A stretch of DNA of 32,205 nucleotides from an uncultured Clostridia bacterium (GTDB lineage: Bacteria; Bacillota; Peptococcia; Peptococcales; Peptococcaceae): positions 1-32,205 of the forward strand of contig CALXSY010000020.1 in NCBI GenBank assembly GCA_944391285.1, in the 5' to 3' direction. Below, in pieces: positions 15,206-24,012 of the stretch; the first letter of the stretch is position 1; the number at the start of each line of letters is the position of its first letter. Below the pieces are notes generated by a model. That model was not told the DNA's origin, searched no databases, and was given only the letters and a program-made list of their open reading frames with translations. The position numbers were made by a program, and so were the translations under genes.

Positions 15206-18200
15206 ATGGAATTATTGGAGCAATGCCAAAAGTGGTTTGAACAAGATGAAATTCAGAAGATTATCGATGCTTTGGAGGCTGTGCCGTTAGAGGAACACAC
15301 TCCGGAGATAGACAGCGAGCTGGCAAAGGCGTATATTGCCATTGCTGATTTAGATGAGCAGGAGCTTTTTGAAAAAGCGCTGGAACTTTTAATGCCTCAT
15401 GAGGAATATTTTAAAGACGATCATTGCTGGAATTACCGCATAGCAAGTGCTTATTACTACCTAAATCAGGAGGGAAAGGCGCTTGATTACTTTAAAAAAG
15501 CTTTGGAGGCTCGTGAGGGCGATGAGGATACGCTGGAATATATCGCCGACTGCCAAAATCGCCTGGCTCTGCCCCGGTTTGCAAAAAATTTCCGCCAGCG
15601 CACTAAAGAATCCTGGGCGGCTTTTGCGGCAATCGAGGCAGAACTGCGCAGTATTATGGATGATGAGGATAGGCAAAAGCGCGGCGAGGAATTGTTGGAT
15701 AAATGCAGCAGCGCTTTAAAAGTAGCTTTGAGCGATACTGCCTTTGAGCTGGGTTTTAACGGTGAAAAGTATGAGCTTATTTTAAGCCCCGAGGGACTGC
15801 GCTCCCGTTTGTTTCCGCTGGTGTATTTCCAAAGCCAAGCTCCGCAAGCAGTGCTGGAAAATTGGAATATCTGGGTCGGGCGTCAGCGCTCAGAAGGCTT
15901 TGAACTGCGGGTTGATGATATTGGGGTTAAGGCGGAGGATGTCTTGGTTTGGGCAGAGAAAAATCAAGATGAAAAAGCAGATTTAATTCTTTACTGCGCA
16001 AAGCTCGTGCCCCTTTTAAAGCAAGAGCCCGACAAAGCTTGGTGGATGCTTTCGACTTTGGTGGATCAGGTGTTAGGCGAAATTAACACTATTGCCTTAA
16101 TCGGCGGCTTTGATGTTTTTGCCGAAGCTAAAGCCGAACCTTCCGTTTTGCTTGCCGATTTGCCGCAAGCTTTGCAGGAGATGGGCTTTACTTTCTTTAA
16201 GGACGGCGAAGAATATTTGGAGAACAGCTATCTGGCTTATGAGATGGAACCCATTTCTGACCCGGACGCCGATTGGCGGCTGGACATTTTTGCCGGCAAT
16301 ACCCGACTGCCGGTCATTATTAATGAATATCTGGCAGCTCGCAGTGATTTGCTGGACGAATATCACCAAGACGGAATAGTAGCAGGATTTTTCTGCTATC
16401 CTCTTGAAGGCTTTAGCGGCGAAGAGAGAAGCAACGCTATTTTAGACTTTAGAGATTCCTTGCAGGAGGCAATTTTTAATAAAGTTGGCGAGGAAGCAGT
16501 AACCTTCTTAGGCGGGGCTACGGGTTTGTATTATGGATATCTGGATTTTATTGCCTGGGATTTGTTTGCTGTTTTGGATGCGGCACAGGAATTTTTCCAA
16601 GCAAGCACTCTGCCAAGAGCTGATTTCCACGTCTTTCGGCGTGATGTGGGCGGCGTGCCTTTGCTGGATGAGGAGGCAACAGAGCCGGATATTCATGAGG
16701 AAACCGGTTCGCTGCTTTCAGCGGAAGATATCGCCACATTGGAATCCTTTAACGGAGAAATAGGCGGTTATTTCGGCAAAATGATCAATTGGCTGAATGA
16801 TTTCATTGAAAACGGCGTAAATGAAGGAAGATTTACCGAAAAGCAAGCTCACCAGGATTTGCAGATTGCTCTTTGGTATGCTTACGCCTGCATCAACATG
16901 AATGATTATATTTATTATTATCGTGCGGCGGAGTGGCTGAAAGATTCAGAAAGCAGGGCTAAGGGCTGCGGCACTTGGTATTATCGGTATTCGGCGGCGT
17001 TAACATACTGCGGCAGGCTGGAAGAAGCGTGGCGCTATGCTGAACAAGGCACAGCGGAAGAACCGGATTATCCGTGGATTTGGCTGCAGGTGGGCAAGCT
17101 GCGGGCGCATTTCGGCGATAAGACAGGAGCTTTGGAAGCGGTACAGCAAGGCTTGCAGCTTGTGCCCAATGATTATGAATTTCTTACTTTGCAGGAGGAA
17201 ATTAATGCCGGAGCTACTTTGGAGCAGATGGAGTATCACTGGATTGACCCCGGTGCCGACGAAACGCTTCAAATGGGAATGGACGAAGATGCGGACGAAA
17301 AAAGGCTTACGATTAACTGCATCAACATAGATGAGAAAGGACTGGCGGAATTTTATCAGCTCTTTGCGCCTAAAGAGGACGATTACAGCAAAAATAATCC
17401 CTGCTGTGAATTCCATTATCCTATAACAGATCATTCGGTAGAGATTTCCTTCCGCATGAATGAAGCCGGGCTGTCCAAAATGGGCACTCAGTGGCTGCGG
17501 CAGCTGAAAGATTGGCTGGACAGCGGACAATGGCTGTATTATACTACAGACGATGGGGAAGGAACATTGACAGCCGTTTTGGTGGCGCAGAATTATCAAA
17601 TAGGCTTGATATATAAGCTGCCGGGCGAAGAGCAGTATTTCCAAATTTTCCGCGGTAAAGATGGTGAGGAAATAAATGCAGCTTGGCATGCCAACTATCC
17701 GCGGAGCAAAGGAGCGACAGATCTGCGGGGAACCTTTGCCGGTTTTGCGCTTTTAGCAAAACCGCAGTGGGATAAAACTAAGCTGATCCGTGATTTGTGG
17801 GAAAAATGGGCGATTATTGTCGAGGAAACGGAAGAAAGTGACGAGGATTCGCTGATATTTAATTTAGGCGAATGCTTGGTGGCGGTCAGCATGATGCCGT
17901 ATCCGATTCCGGATGGTGAAGCAGAGGAAAATGCGGGATTTAATTATTTTTGGCCGGAAGCAGTAAGCGCTGCCAAAGCTCACCAAGCGCACCTTATGGT
18001 AGCTGTGGTCGGCGAAGAGAATAATTTATTAGAACTGGGCAAAATTTATGCCAAAGTTTTGGCAGCCTGCTGCCGTCAGCTATACACCAGCGGTATTTAC
18101 GCCAGCGGAGTGGTCTTTGAGCCGCAGTTTTATGAAGAATGTGCGGATATTATGCTTCAGGACGGTCTGCCTATTTTTAACTGGGTGTGGTTTGGGCTCT

Positions 18201-18496
18201 ACCAAGACCAAAAGGGCTTAAGCGGCTACACCTACGGTTTGGAGCAGTTCGGCAGAGAGGAAATAGAGGTGCTGAATACAACTGCTGAGCCGGAGGAACT
18301 GCGCATTTTTATGGCTAATATCGTTTCTTATGTGCTTGAATACGATGTCGAACTGCATGACGGGGAAACTATTGGTTTTTCGGCGGCAGATAAGCATACG
18401 ATTATACTTAGTGAAGGAGTTGCCCTGCCGGGGGATACACTGAAAATCAGCTACGAGTCAACGGCAGAAAAAATAAATGATTTGCCGCAAAGCTGA
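15206..18496 (+). CDS. Large TPR protein with C-terminal DUF4261-like domain
   Basis: A 1096-residue cytoplasmic multidomain protein. Residues about 1-115 contain TPR-like helices (ALELLMPHEEYFKDDHCWNY, ASAYYYLNQEGKALDYFKKA). Residues about 130-480 are a mixed alpha/beta region unknown to me. A second TPR set lies at about 555-680 (TYCGRLEEAWRYAEQGTAEE, GKLRAHFGDKTGALEAVQQG). Residues about 690-880 hold another alpha/beta region. The C-terminal 200 residues fit the DUF4261 pattern: FNLGECLVAVSMMPYPIP, AKAHQAHLMVAVVGEENN and ILSEGVALPGDTLKISYES. No catalytic motif was seen. TPR arrays suggest a scaffold or sensor. The start has AAAGGAG. A strong terminator follows at 18644. Confidence 0.85.
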   Translation: MELLEQCQKWFEQDEIQKIIDALEAVPLEEHTPEIDSELAKAYIAIADLDEQELFEKALELLMPHEEYFKDDHCWNYRIASAYYYLNQEGKALDYFKKALEAREGDEDTLEYIADCQNRLALPRFAKNFRQRTKESWAAFAAIEAELRSIMDDEDRQKRGEELLDKCSSALKVALSDTAFELGFNGEKYELILSPEGLRSRLFPLVYFQSQAPQAVLENWNIWVGRQRSEGFELRVDDIGVKAEDVLVWAEKNQDEKADLILYCAKLVPLLKQEPDKAWWMLSTLVDQVLGEINTIALIGGFDVFAEAKAEPSVLLADLPQALQEMGFTFFKDGEEYLENSYLAYEMEPISDPDADWRLDIFAGNTRLPVIINEYLAARSDLLDEYHQDGIVAGFFCYPLEGFSGEERSNAILDFRDSLQEAIFNKVGEEAVTFLGGATGLYYGYLDFIAWDLFAVLDAAQEFFQASTLPRADFHVFRRDVGGVPLLDEEATEPDIHEETGSLLSAEDIATLESFNGEIGGYFGKMINWLNDFIENGVNEGRFTEKQAHQDLQIALWYAYACINMNDYIYYYRAAEWLKDSESRAKGCGTWYYRYSAALTYCGRLEEAWRYAEQGTAEEPDYPWIWLQVGKLRAHFGDKTGALEAVQQGLQLVPNDYEFLTLQEEINAGATLEQMEYHWIDPGADETLQMGMDEDADEKRLTINCINIDEKGLAEFYQLFAPKEDDYSKNNPCCEFHYPITDHSVEISFRMNEAGLSKMGTQWLRQLKDWLDSGQWLYYTTDDGEGTLTAVLVAQNYQIGLIYKLPGEEQYFQIFRGKDGEEINAAWHANYPRSKGATDLRGTFAGFALLAKPQWDKTKLIRDLWEKWAIIVEETEESDEDSLIFNLGECLVAVSMMPYPIPDGEAEENAGFNYFWPEAVSAAKAHQAHLMVAVVGEENNLLELGKIYAKVLAACCRQLYTSGIYASGVVFEPQFYEECADIMLQDGLPIFNWVWFGLYQDQKGLSGYTYGLEQFGREEIEVLNTTAEPEELRIFMANIVSYVLEYDVELHDGETIGFSAADKHTIILSEGVALPGDTLKISYESTAEKINDLPQS

Positions 18497-18643
18497 AGCG
18501 AATAAGGGCAAGAACAATACTCTTAGCAGCCGTAAGTGAAAGCTGCCCAAGGTTTGAAAAAGTGCTGTGCATATAGTTTAGGTTAAAAAATGTATCTGCA
18601 AGCATTAGCCAAAAGGTAGAAAGATCTGCGATATAGCGCCTGC

Positions 18644-18679
18644 AAAAAAGATGCCGCCAAACAAAGCGGCATCTTTTTT
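18644..18679. terminator. Strong bidirectional terminator
   Basis: A6 plus GATGCCGC (18644-18657) pairs perfectly with GCGGCATC plus T6 (18666-18679), with an 8-nt loop. It ends the three-gene unit upstream and would also stop minus-strand RNA from 18680-18840. Confidence 0.93.
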
Positions 18680-18891
18680 TGCTGTTGGTGGCAAAAGCAT
18701 AATGAAGAAGGTTACAAAAAAATCGTCGTGCAGGCAAATTATTTATTGTTTGGCAATATTGCTGAATTTGCTGATCCTCAAGAGCTTAGCTGGCATAATG
18801 TTCTTAATCTGCACTTAAAGCTTAATCCTTCTTTTACAATCAACATAGCAAGAATAAAAAATATTGTCAACAGTATTAACACAAACAATAT
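18680..18891. other. Segment between two terminators: possible small RNA or peptide locus
   Basis: About 210 bp lie between the terminators at 18644 and 18892. On the plus strand there is a 60-codon frame from GTG 18728 without a ribosome binding site. On the minus strand an open frame (from about 18908 to 18780) encodes a very hydrophobic stretch, LVPAFILFVLILLTIFFILA, followed by a basic tail, also without a ribosome binding site. Inside it a minus-strand promoter-like pair, TTGACA (18870-18865) and TATGTT (18847-18842) with 17-bp spacing, could start an RNA of about 170-190 nt that ends at 18644. None of this is firm. Confidence 0.35.
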
Positions 18892-18929
18892 AAAAGCAGG
18901 CACCAATTAATTTTGGTGACTGCTTTTTT
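18892..18929 (+). terminator. Intrinsic terminator upstream of the LytTR-type promoter
   Basis: AAAAGCAG (18892-18899) and CACCAA (18901-18906) pair with TTGGTG (18913-18918) and CTGCTTTT (18920-18927), with one G-A mismatch and a 6-nt loop, followed by more T. Its 3' arm overlaps the left half of the direct repeat at 18913-18942. Confidence 0.85.
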
Positions 18930-18942
18930 GCCGTTGGTTACA
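18913..18942 (+). promoter_or_regulatory. LytTR-type direct repeat upstream of the 19026 operon
   Basis: TTGGTGACT (18913-18921) and TTGGTTACA (18934-18942), 7 of 9 identical, with a 12-bp spacer and a 21-bp period. LytTR response regulators bind such paired 9-bp direct repeats two helical turns apart. The right half ends exactly 6 bp before the -35 at 18949. The same arrangement occurs at 25388-25417. Confidence 0.65.
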
Positions 18943-18948
18943 AGAATA

Positions 18949-18977
18949 TTGACAATATTAGGCACAAAAGGTATAAT
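18949..18977 (+). promoter_or_regulatory. Consensus promoter of the stalk-protein operon
   Basis: TTGACA (18949-18954), a 17-bp spacer and TATAAT (18972-18977), a perfect sigma-A match. It would drive the gene at 19026 and, with no terminator seen between the following genes, probably transcription through to the kinase at 25312. Confidence 0.9.
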
Positions 18978-19025
18978 TAAAATGAGGGTAATTATAATTC
19001 GCTGCTGAAAGGAACGTGGTCGGAT

Positions 19026-19592
19026 ATGGAGAAAATAATCCAGCGCAATACCTTTAAACCAACCGAAGATGAAGATTTTTGTGCTTATTTAAGGGATAGG
19101 GTCCAAGAAGGCTGGCAAATTTGCAAATTTAACCCTTGGTTTATAACCTTTAAAAAAGGTGAAAAAACAGATAAATATTATATTATCCTTTGCAATACTG
19201 GTCTAACAACAGAAAAAGAGCATCTTAGTAAATATCAAGCCTTAGGTTTAGAGCTGGTTGCCTCCTGTGGGGACAGATATCTTTTTTCTGCCGATACACC
19301 CTTTAGCGCCGAGTTAAAGAGAGATGCTCAAAGCAAACTGAAAAAATTTTGTTTTTCTAATGTATGGACGCAGTATGCGTTGCTTTTTCCGGTAATTATG
19401 CCGATAGGGAAAATAATATATTATGAAATAGTCTATAGGGAGTTTTATAGCTTTTTTGCCAAAACTAAGAACTGTGTCTTGATGGCAATTGTCTTAGCGC
19501 TGTTTGCAGGACTTTTAGTGCATAACATAAGAGAAACAAAAAGATATCTGAAACTAAAACGGAGCATCATGCAGTTAGAAGAGGTGGAATAA
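19026..19592 (+). CDS. DUF2812-like membrane protein
   Basis: A 188-residue protein with a soluble N-terminal domain (about 1-110) and two C-terminal membrane segments (about 118-135 and 150-170), ending in a charged helix. The N-terminal part has the DUF2812 look: FCAYLRDRVQEGWQICKFNP, FKKGEKTDKYYIILC, YQALGLELVASCGDRYLF. In Bacillota such proteins often accompany small regulators or exported proteins, but no molecular function is known. A GAAAGGAA site lies upstream, a little far from the ATG. It is the first gene behind the consensus promoter and the LytTR-type repeat, and its stop is only 3 bp from the next gene, so the two are co-expressed. Confidence 0.7.
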   Translation: MEKIIQRNTFKPTEDEDFCAYLRDRVQEGWQICKFNPWFITFKKGEKTDKYYIILCNTGLTTEKEHLSKYQALGLELVASCGDRYLFSADTPFSAELKRDAQSKLKKFCFSNVWTQYALLFPVIMPIGKIIYYEIVYREFYSFFAKTKNCVLMAIVLALFAGLLVHNIRETKRYLKLKRSIMQLEEVE

Positions 19593-19595
19593 GGA

Positions 19596-20555
19596 ATGAA
19601 AAAATTAAAAATATTCTCGGCAGTTTTGCTTTTAAGCCTGTCTTTAGCACAAGTATCGGCAGCGGCGGCAAATGAGCAAGAGGAAATCAGCTTCTTTTTA
19701 AACGGCAGTTATTTAGCGTGTGAGATTGCCCCGATAATTGAGCAGGGAGAAATATTGGTTCCGCTAAGAAGCATAGGCGAAGCACTGGATGCAGGGATAT
19801 ACTGGGATGGGCAAACTAAAACAGCGTCCTTGAAATCAAGCGGCTGGCGGGGAGAGCGCGAATTAAAATTCCAAAGCGGCAGCAAGACCGCCGCAATAAA
19901 CGGCGAAAAGATAACTTTGGCTGTGCCGATGCAAATAGTAAACGGACGCACTATGGTTCCAGCCTCAGCCATTGCGGAAGGTTTGGATTTAGCCGTAACT
20001 TGGGACGAAAAAACGCAAAGCTTAAGCCTGCAAGAACGCTACCGCTCTCAAAACGGCGCTGCAGAAATAGTTTTAACTCCGATAAAGGCTGATAAAGACA
20101 GCAGTTATATGATTTATCATGGCATGCAGGTTGAAATAAACGGGGAGAAATATGAATATGCTTGGGAGTGGAATGCCGGTGTTTGGCAATATATCGCCTA
20201 TAATCCGCCGGAGATTTATTGGGCAGATCTGAATGCTGACGGCAGGGAAGAAATCATTATTCGCTTAGTGGATGGCATAAACACGGGAACGGGAGTTTCT
20301 TTGGAAAAAGTGCATGTGCTCAAGCCAAACGGAGAGGAAATAGCGGTGCAGGATGCCGGTGAATATGCCGCCAATTTAGCTAAAGAAAAAGACGGGATTT
20401 CTGTCGGTGCTTGGGTAAGCTATGAAGTGACAGACGGAGAGTTAACAGCGGAAGTGACGGTTTATGAAAAGGAGGAGCCAAAAGTTTGGCTGTTAAAATA
20501 CGGCAATGCACACGGCAAACTGCAAGTGGTGCAGGCAGAGAGGGTGAATTATTAA
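19596..20555 (+). CDS. Exported copper-amine-oxidase-N-like (stalk domain) protein
   Basis: A 319-residue exported protein. The signal peptide is MKKLKIFSAVLLLSLSLAQV with cleavage probably after VSAAA. A copper amine oxidase N-terminal-like (stalk) domain follows at about residues 32-145, with both halves of the repeat: LVPLRSIGEALDAGIYWDG and MVPASAIAEGLDLAVTWDEK. Despite the name this domain binds no copper and serves as an extracellular stalk or binding module in Clostridia. Residues 150-319 are a beta-rich region with an Asp-rich loop (WADLNADGREEIIIRL) that resembles FG-GAP/integrin-type calcium loops. It follows the DUF2812-like gene by 3 bp and has a GAGGTGGAATAAGG ribosome-binding region. 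Its role is probably at the cell surface. Ligand unknown. Confidence 0.85.
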   Translation: MKKLKIFSAVLLLSLSLAQVSAAAANEQEEISFFLNGSYLACEIAPIIEQGEILVPLRSIGEALDAGIYWDGQTKTASLKSSGWRGERELKFQSGSKTAAINGEKITLAVPMQIVNGRTMVPASAIAEGLDLAVTWDEKTQSLSLQERYRSQNGAAEIVLTPIKADKDSSYMIYHGMQVEINGEKYEYAWEWNAGVWQYIAYNPPEIYWADLNADGREEIIIRLVDGINTGTGVSLEKVHVLKPNGEEIAVQDAGEYAANLAKEKDGISVGAWVSYEVTDGELTAEVTVYEKEEPKVWLLKYGNAHGKLQVVQAERVNY

Positions 20556-20641
20556 AAATTTTCTCACTTTCTTAAGCCGCAGAGAGCAAAATGCATAAAA
20601 GAGGAACGTGAAAACAAAGGCAATGACAAGGGGGAGCAAAA

Positions 20642-22177
20642 ATGAAAAAATTATTGAAAAAACTTACTGCAACTTGCTTCTTGGGAATATTTCTTTTGAG
20701 CTCAGTTCCCGTTTGGGCAAGTGTGCGCTTTGAGCCTATTGATCTGGACATTTATAGCCTTGGCGGATACGGCGAAGGCAAAATTTCCTTTGACATAATG
20801 GTAGGCGAACCCATTTATACCGCCATGTCGCCTGAAGGCGCTATCAGCACTGTTTCTGGGTTTATGGATACCAACGGCGAAGTCTTGATTGAACCTAAAT
20901 ATTCATATGCTTGGGAATTTTTTCAAGGCTATGCAAGAGTAGGTGAAGACATAACGGAATATTACGGCGGCGGAGAAAATGGTCGTACTATTCACTATCT
21001 AATCAACGAACAGGGACAAAGAGTGGAGTCGACTGTTTTGCTGGACAGTAAAGGTCTGTATGAGAGAGGATACAAAGATAGGCAAATTCTGTGGGTGAAG
21101 CCTCGCAGCCAATATGAGGATGTCAGATATGGTATGACCGATTTTGCGGGAAATTGGCTATTCCCTTTTGAGTTTGAAGATCTGCACTTGCCCAGTGAGG
21201 GCTATTACTTGGCAAAGCAAAATGGCAAGTACGGCTATATCCGCGCTGAGGAGGGCAAGGAGAGCTTGGAGCTCATCTATGAAGATGCCCAAGATTTTGC
21301 CTTAGGCTTAGCCTGCGTTAAATATAATGGTTTATGGGGGTATATAGATTATAATGGTGACTGGCAGATAGAGCCCCAATATTTAGAAGCTCAGAGCTTC
21401 AGCGAAGATGTGGCTGCGGTGAAAACGGCTTCCGGCTGGGGCGTAATCAATAAGGATAATGAAATAATTATCCCATGCATCTATGAAGAAATATCCCCCT
21501 GCCAAGAAGGGCGCATGGCAGTAAAATTAAAGGGCAAATGGGGCTATTTTGATAAAACGGGCGAAAAGGTGATAGATTTTAAATATGTTGAGGCACGAAA
21601 CTTTTCTGAGCAGTTAGCCATAGTGAGCACTGATTCCCAGCTCCAGTACAAACGAAAATATCAGCTTATCAACCAATGGGGCGAGCAGGTCTTGCCGCAG
21701 GAATATATAAATATTGTGCTCATTGATGAAACCAAAGGAGCACTCCAAAGAGCCAGCGACCGCAAGGCATTCTTTTACTATTTAGAGAACGAAATGGCAG
21801 AGGAACCAGAGGCAAGAGATTTTATCCGGCTATATTTAAACGGCAAATACGTAGCAGGCGATGTGGATCCCGTTATTTGGGGTGAGCATTGTTATCTGCC
21901 CTTGAGAAGCTTAGGTGAAGCATTGGGTGCAGAGATAGACTGGGATGCGGATCAAAGCATAGCTTACTTCAATTTGGGCGAAAACTCCGTTGAGCTTCTT
22001 CTTTATCGTAATGTTGCTTATATTAACGGACAAAGGATAGAACTGGATCTGGGAAATGATCCTTTCACAAATAATGGCAGAACAATGGTGCCGGTCAGAT
22101 TAATCAGCGAAGCGTTAAACTTTGATGTCCAGTGGAATGCTGAGGAGCAAGCAATTTATTTAACCGGCAAGGAGTGA
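20642..22177 (+). CDS. Exported WG-repeat protein with C-terminal stalk domain
   Basis: A 511-residue exported protein with signal peptide MKKLLKKLTATCFLGIFLLS and cleavage near VWASV. The middle (about residues 70-350) consists of WG beta-propeller-like repeats: FMDTNGEVLIEPKYSYAWEF, GLWGYIDYNGDWQIEPQYLE, SGWGVINKDNEIIIPCIYEE and GKWGYFDKTGEKVIDFKYVE. The C-terminal 115 residues are a copper-amine-oxidase-like stalk domain with LPLRSLGEALGAEIDWDADQ and MVPVRLISEALNFDVQWNAE. WG repeats are thought to mediate protein or glycan binding. The ribosome binding site is AAGGGGGAG. It lies in the same operon as the stalk protein upstream (86 bp) and the double-repeat protein downstream (6 bp). Confidence 0.88.
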   Translation: MKKLLKKLTATCFLGIFLLSSVPVWASVRFEPIDLDIYSLGGYGEGKISFDIMVGEPIYTAMSPEGAISTVSGFMDTNGEVLIEPKYSYAWEFFQGYARVGEDITEYYGGGENGRTIHYLINEQGQRVESTVLLDSKGLYERGYKDRQILWVKPRSQYEDVRYGMTDFAGNWLFPFEFEDLHLPSEGYYLAKQNGKYGYIRAEEGKESLELIYEDAQDFALGLACVKYNGLWGYIDYNGDWQIEPQYLEAQSFSEDVAAVKTASGWGVINKDNEIIIPCIYEEISPCQEGRMAVKLKGKWGYFDKTGEKVIDFKYVEARNFSEQLAIVSTDSQLQYKRKYQLINQWGEQVLPQEYINIVLIDETKGALQRASDRKAFFYYLENEMAEEPEARDFIRLYLNGKYVAGDVDPVIWGEHCYLPLRSLGEALGAEIDWDADQSIAYFNLGENSVELLLYRNVAYINGQRIELDLGNDPFTNNGRTMVPVRLISEALNFDVQWNAEEQAIYLTGKE

Positions 22178-22183
22178 TAAAAA

Positions 22184-23212
22184 ATGAGAACATTAAAGAA
22201 AATGCTGAGTGTGCTTTTGCTGTTGTCTTTAAGTCAAATCCCCATTCCTGCTTGGGGAGCTGAAAACTGCACGGTGACCTTGCCGGAGTTTAAGGTAACT
22301 ATCAATGGAGAAGAATTCGACAATTCTTACAGCAAATATCCCCTTTTGCTGTATAAGGATATCACTTATTTCCCCTTAACCTATTATGATTGCCGTCTCT
22401 TAGGTGTCAGCACGGCTTATGACCAGCAAAATGGTTTAGCCTTAATAAAAGATGACAGCGGCTACAGTGAATATTTAAGAGAACTAACCTCGCAGAAAAA
22501 TGCCAAACAACAAACAGCCCAAATAGCACAAGGACCAATCACCATCGGCGGACAGAGGATTGATAATGCTGAGGAAGACTATCCCTTTTTACTGTTTCGC
22601 AATGTAACCTATATGCCACTTACCTGGAAATATGCCGCTATCGAGTTTGGCTGGCAGTACAGCTTTGATTTAACCAATGGCTTGGTTATTACCGGCGAAG
22701 CAGAGCCGGTAGCGGCTGAACCAGAACTTCATTTTGTTGATTATCCGTCTATCATGGGTGATAATGGTTCTTGGCGTTTTGTTCTCCATGCTCTACAGCC
22801 TGGAGAATATACCCATCATCTTACCGGCGATTATAATTCCGACCTGGACAGATGGGGTATTTCCTTTTATAATTTCCAAGAAGCAGTCTATCTTCATCCC
22901 ATAGATCCTTTGGAATATCGGATTTATCGTAAAATTAACGGTGAGGAACACTTGGTATATAAAAAGAGTATGAGCTTATACAGCGGTGAAGTGCCCAGTA
23001 TATTTGTTGTGCATCATCACTTAAACATACCATATTGGGATAGTGAGTATGTTAAAGAGGGGAAATATATGGTGCGGATAACCTATCCGGATAATTTTAT
23101 TTATAGCGAGCAGGGATCAGATGAAATATTGTTAACACCGTTTAATCAGGATTTTGCTGATAACAATTACCTTTACTTTAATTTTGAAGCGCCGGTAAAA
23201 GTCGTGAAGTAA
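22184..23212 (+). CDS. Exported protein with two YPLLLYKDITYFPLT-type repeats
   Basis: A 342-residue exported protein with signal peptide MRTLKKMLSVLLLLSLSQIP ending at PAWGA. Two divergent stalk-like repeats follow: KYPLLLYKDITYFPLTYYD (about residues 50-68) and DYPFLLFRNVTYMPLTWKY (about 127-145), each preceded by a VTINGEEFDNS or ITIGGQRIDNA strand. The C-terminal half (about 180-342) is beta-rich and unknown to me, with many aromatic residues. It is a clear paralogue of the protein at 25510. The start is 6 bp after the WG-repeat gene, with a weak AAGGAG-like site inside that gene's end. It precedes the LytTR regulator by 40 bp, so signalling genes and surface proteins share a transcript. 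Confidence 0.85.
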   Translation: MRTLKKMLSVLLLLSLSQIPIPAWGAENCTVTLPEFKVTINGEEFDNSYSKYPLLLYKDITYFPLTYYDCRLLGVSTAYDQQNGLALIKDDSGYSEYLRELTSQKNAKQQTAQIAQGPITIGGQRIDNAEEDYPFLLFRNVTYMPLTWKYAAIEFGWQYSFDLTNGLVITGEAEPVAAEPELHFVDYPSIMGDNGSWRFVLHALQPGEYTHHLTGDYNSDLDRWGISFYNFQEAVYLHPIDPLEYRIYRKINGEEHLVYKKSMSLYSGEVPSIFVVHHHLNIPYWDSEYVKEGKYMVRITYPDNFIYSEQGSDEILLTPFNQDFADNNYLYFNFEAPVKVVK

Positions 23213-23252
23213 AAGAGACAAAAGGCTAAATATTTCCATAAAAAGGAGAAAA

Positions 23253-23987
23253 ATGATGAGGATAGCAGTTTGTGACGATGAGCAAAATGAGTTGGAGATA
23301 ATGCAGAATTTATTTAATAATTATCCGCAAGCCATGGCTGAATGGCAGATAGTTTATTTTACCGCCGGCAAAGAATTATTGGAGGATAAAACAGGCTTTG
23401 ATATAATATTTTTAGATATCGAGCTGACTGACAGCAATGGGGTGGAAGTGGCGGCAAAAATCAAAACAGCATATCCGCTGAGCCAAATTATCTTTATTTC
23501 CAATTATCCCAAATATGTAACTCAATCTTACTATATCGATACTTTTCAGTTTTTGATAAAGCCTTTGACCCAGGAGATCTTTGATTGTGAACTGACCCGC
23601 TGTCTGGAGAAAGTAAAACGAGGCGCCAAAATAATTATTCGTAAAACTAAAGAAGGCAAAGTGACTTTAAAGAAAGCGGATATAGTGTATTTGGAAGCGC
23701 AAAGACGAGTTTTAACGGTGTATTTGCGCGATGGCAGCAGTTATCAATATTACGGCAGGCTGGCAGATGAAGCAGAGGAACTGGGAAATGAGGAGTTTGT
23801 GCGCTGTCACAAGAGCTTTATCGTCAATCTGGAGTTTGTGCTGAGTTTTGATTATAAAAATATCGTGCTCAGCCTTAAAGCAGACGGCAGTAAAAACAGC
23901 ACTTTGAGCGGCAATATCAGTATTCCGATCGGCGGAGCGTATTACAAAAACTTTAAAGAGGAGATGCTCAAGTTTTTAGCATTTTAA
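23253..23987 (+). CDS. LytTR-family response regulator (AgrA/ComE type)
   Basis: A 244-residue response regulator. The receiver domain (about residues 1-120) has the acidic pocket CDDEQ (Asp8, Asp9), phosphoacceptor Asp55 in IIFLDIELTDSNG, the Ser/Thr in IIFISN and the Lys in FLIKPL. The LytTR DNA-binding domain (about 135-240) shows VTLKKADIVYLEAQRRVLTV and FVRCHKSFIVNLEFV. Tandem ATG codons start the gene; AAGGAG fits either. Such regulators bind pairs of 9-bp direct repeats with 12-13 bp between, and exactly such repeats occur at 18913-18942 and 25388-25417. The partner kinase gene follows by 25 bp but is broken. No agrB/agrD-like peptide gene was found nearby. Confidence 0.93.
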   Translation: MMRIAVCDDEQNELEIMQNLFNNYPQAMAEWQIVYFTAGKELLEDKTGFDIIFLDIELTDSNGVEVAAKIKTAYPLSQIIFISNYPKYVTQSYYIDTFQFLIKPLTQEIFDCELTRCLEKVKRGAKIIIRKTKEGKVTLKKADIVYLEAQRRVLTVYLRDGSSYQYYGRLADEAEELGNEEFVRCHKSFIVNLEFVLSFDYKNIVLSLKADGSKNSTLSGNISIPIGGAYYKNFKEEMLKFLAF

Positions 23988-24012
23988 AAAACAGATTGCA
24001 GAGGTAGGTATT

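Noticed and set aside
17000-17689. A 229-codon minus-strand frame inside the TPR/DUF4261 gene
   Set aside because: It is fully within a well-supported coding region on the other strand, lacks a ribosome binding site and shows no family pattern.
18685-18716. TTGGTGGCA and AAGGTTACA as a third LytTR-type pair
   Set aside because: The period is 23 bp rather than 21, the second half is degenerate, and no -35/-10 pair follows at the expected distance.
18728-18910. A 60-codon plus-strand frame starting at GTG
   Set aside because: No ribosome binding site at a useful distance, Asn/Ile-rich low-complexity composition, and its end runs into a terminator stem.
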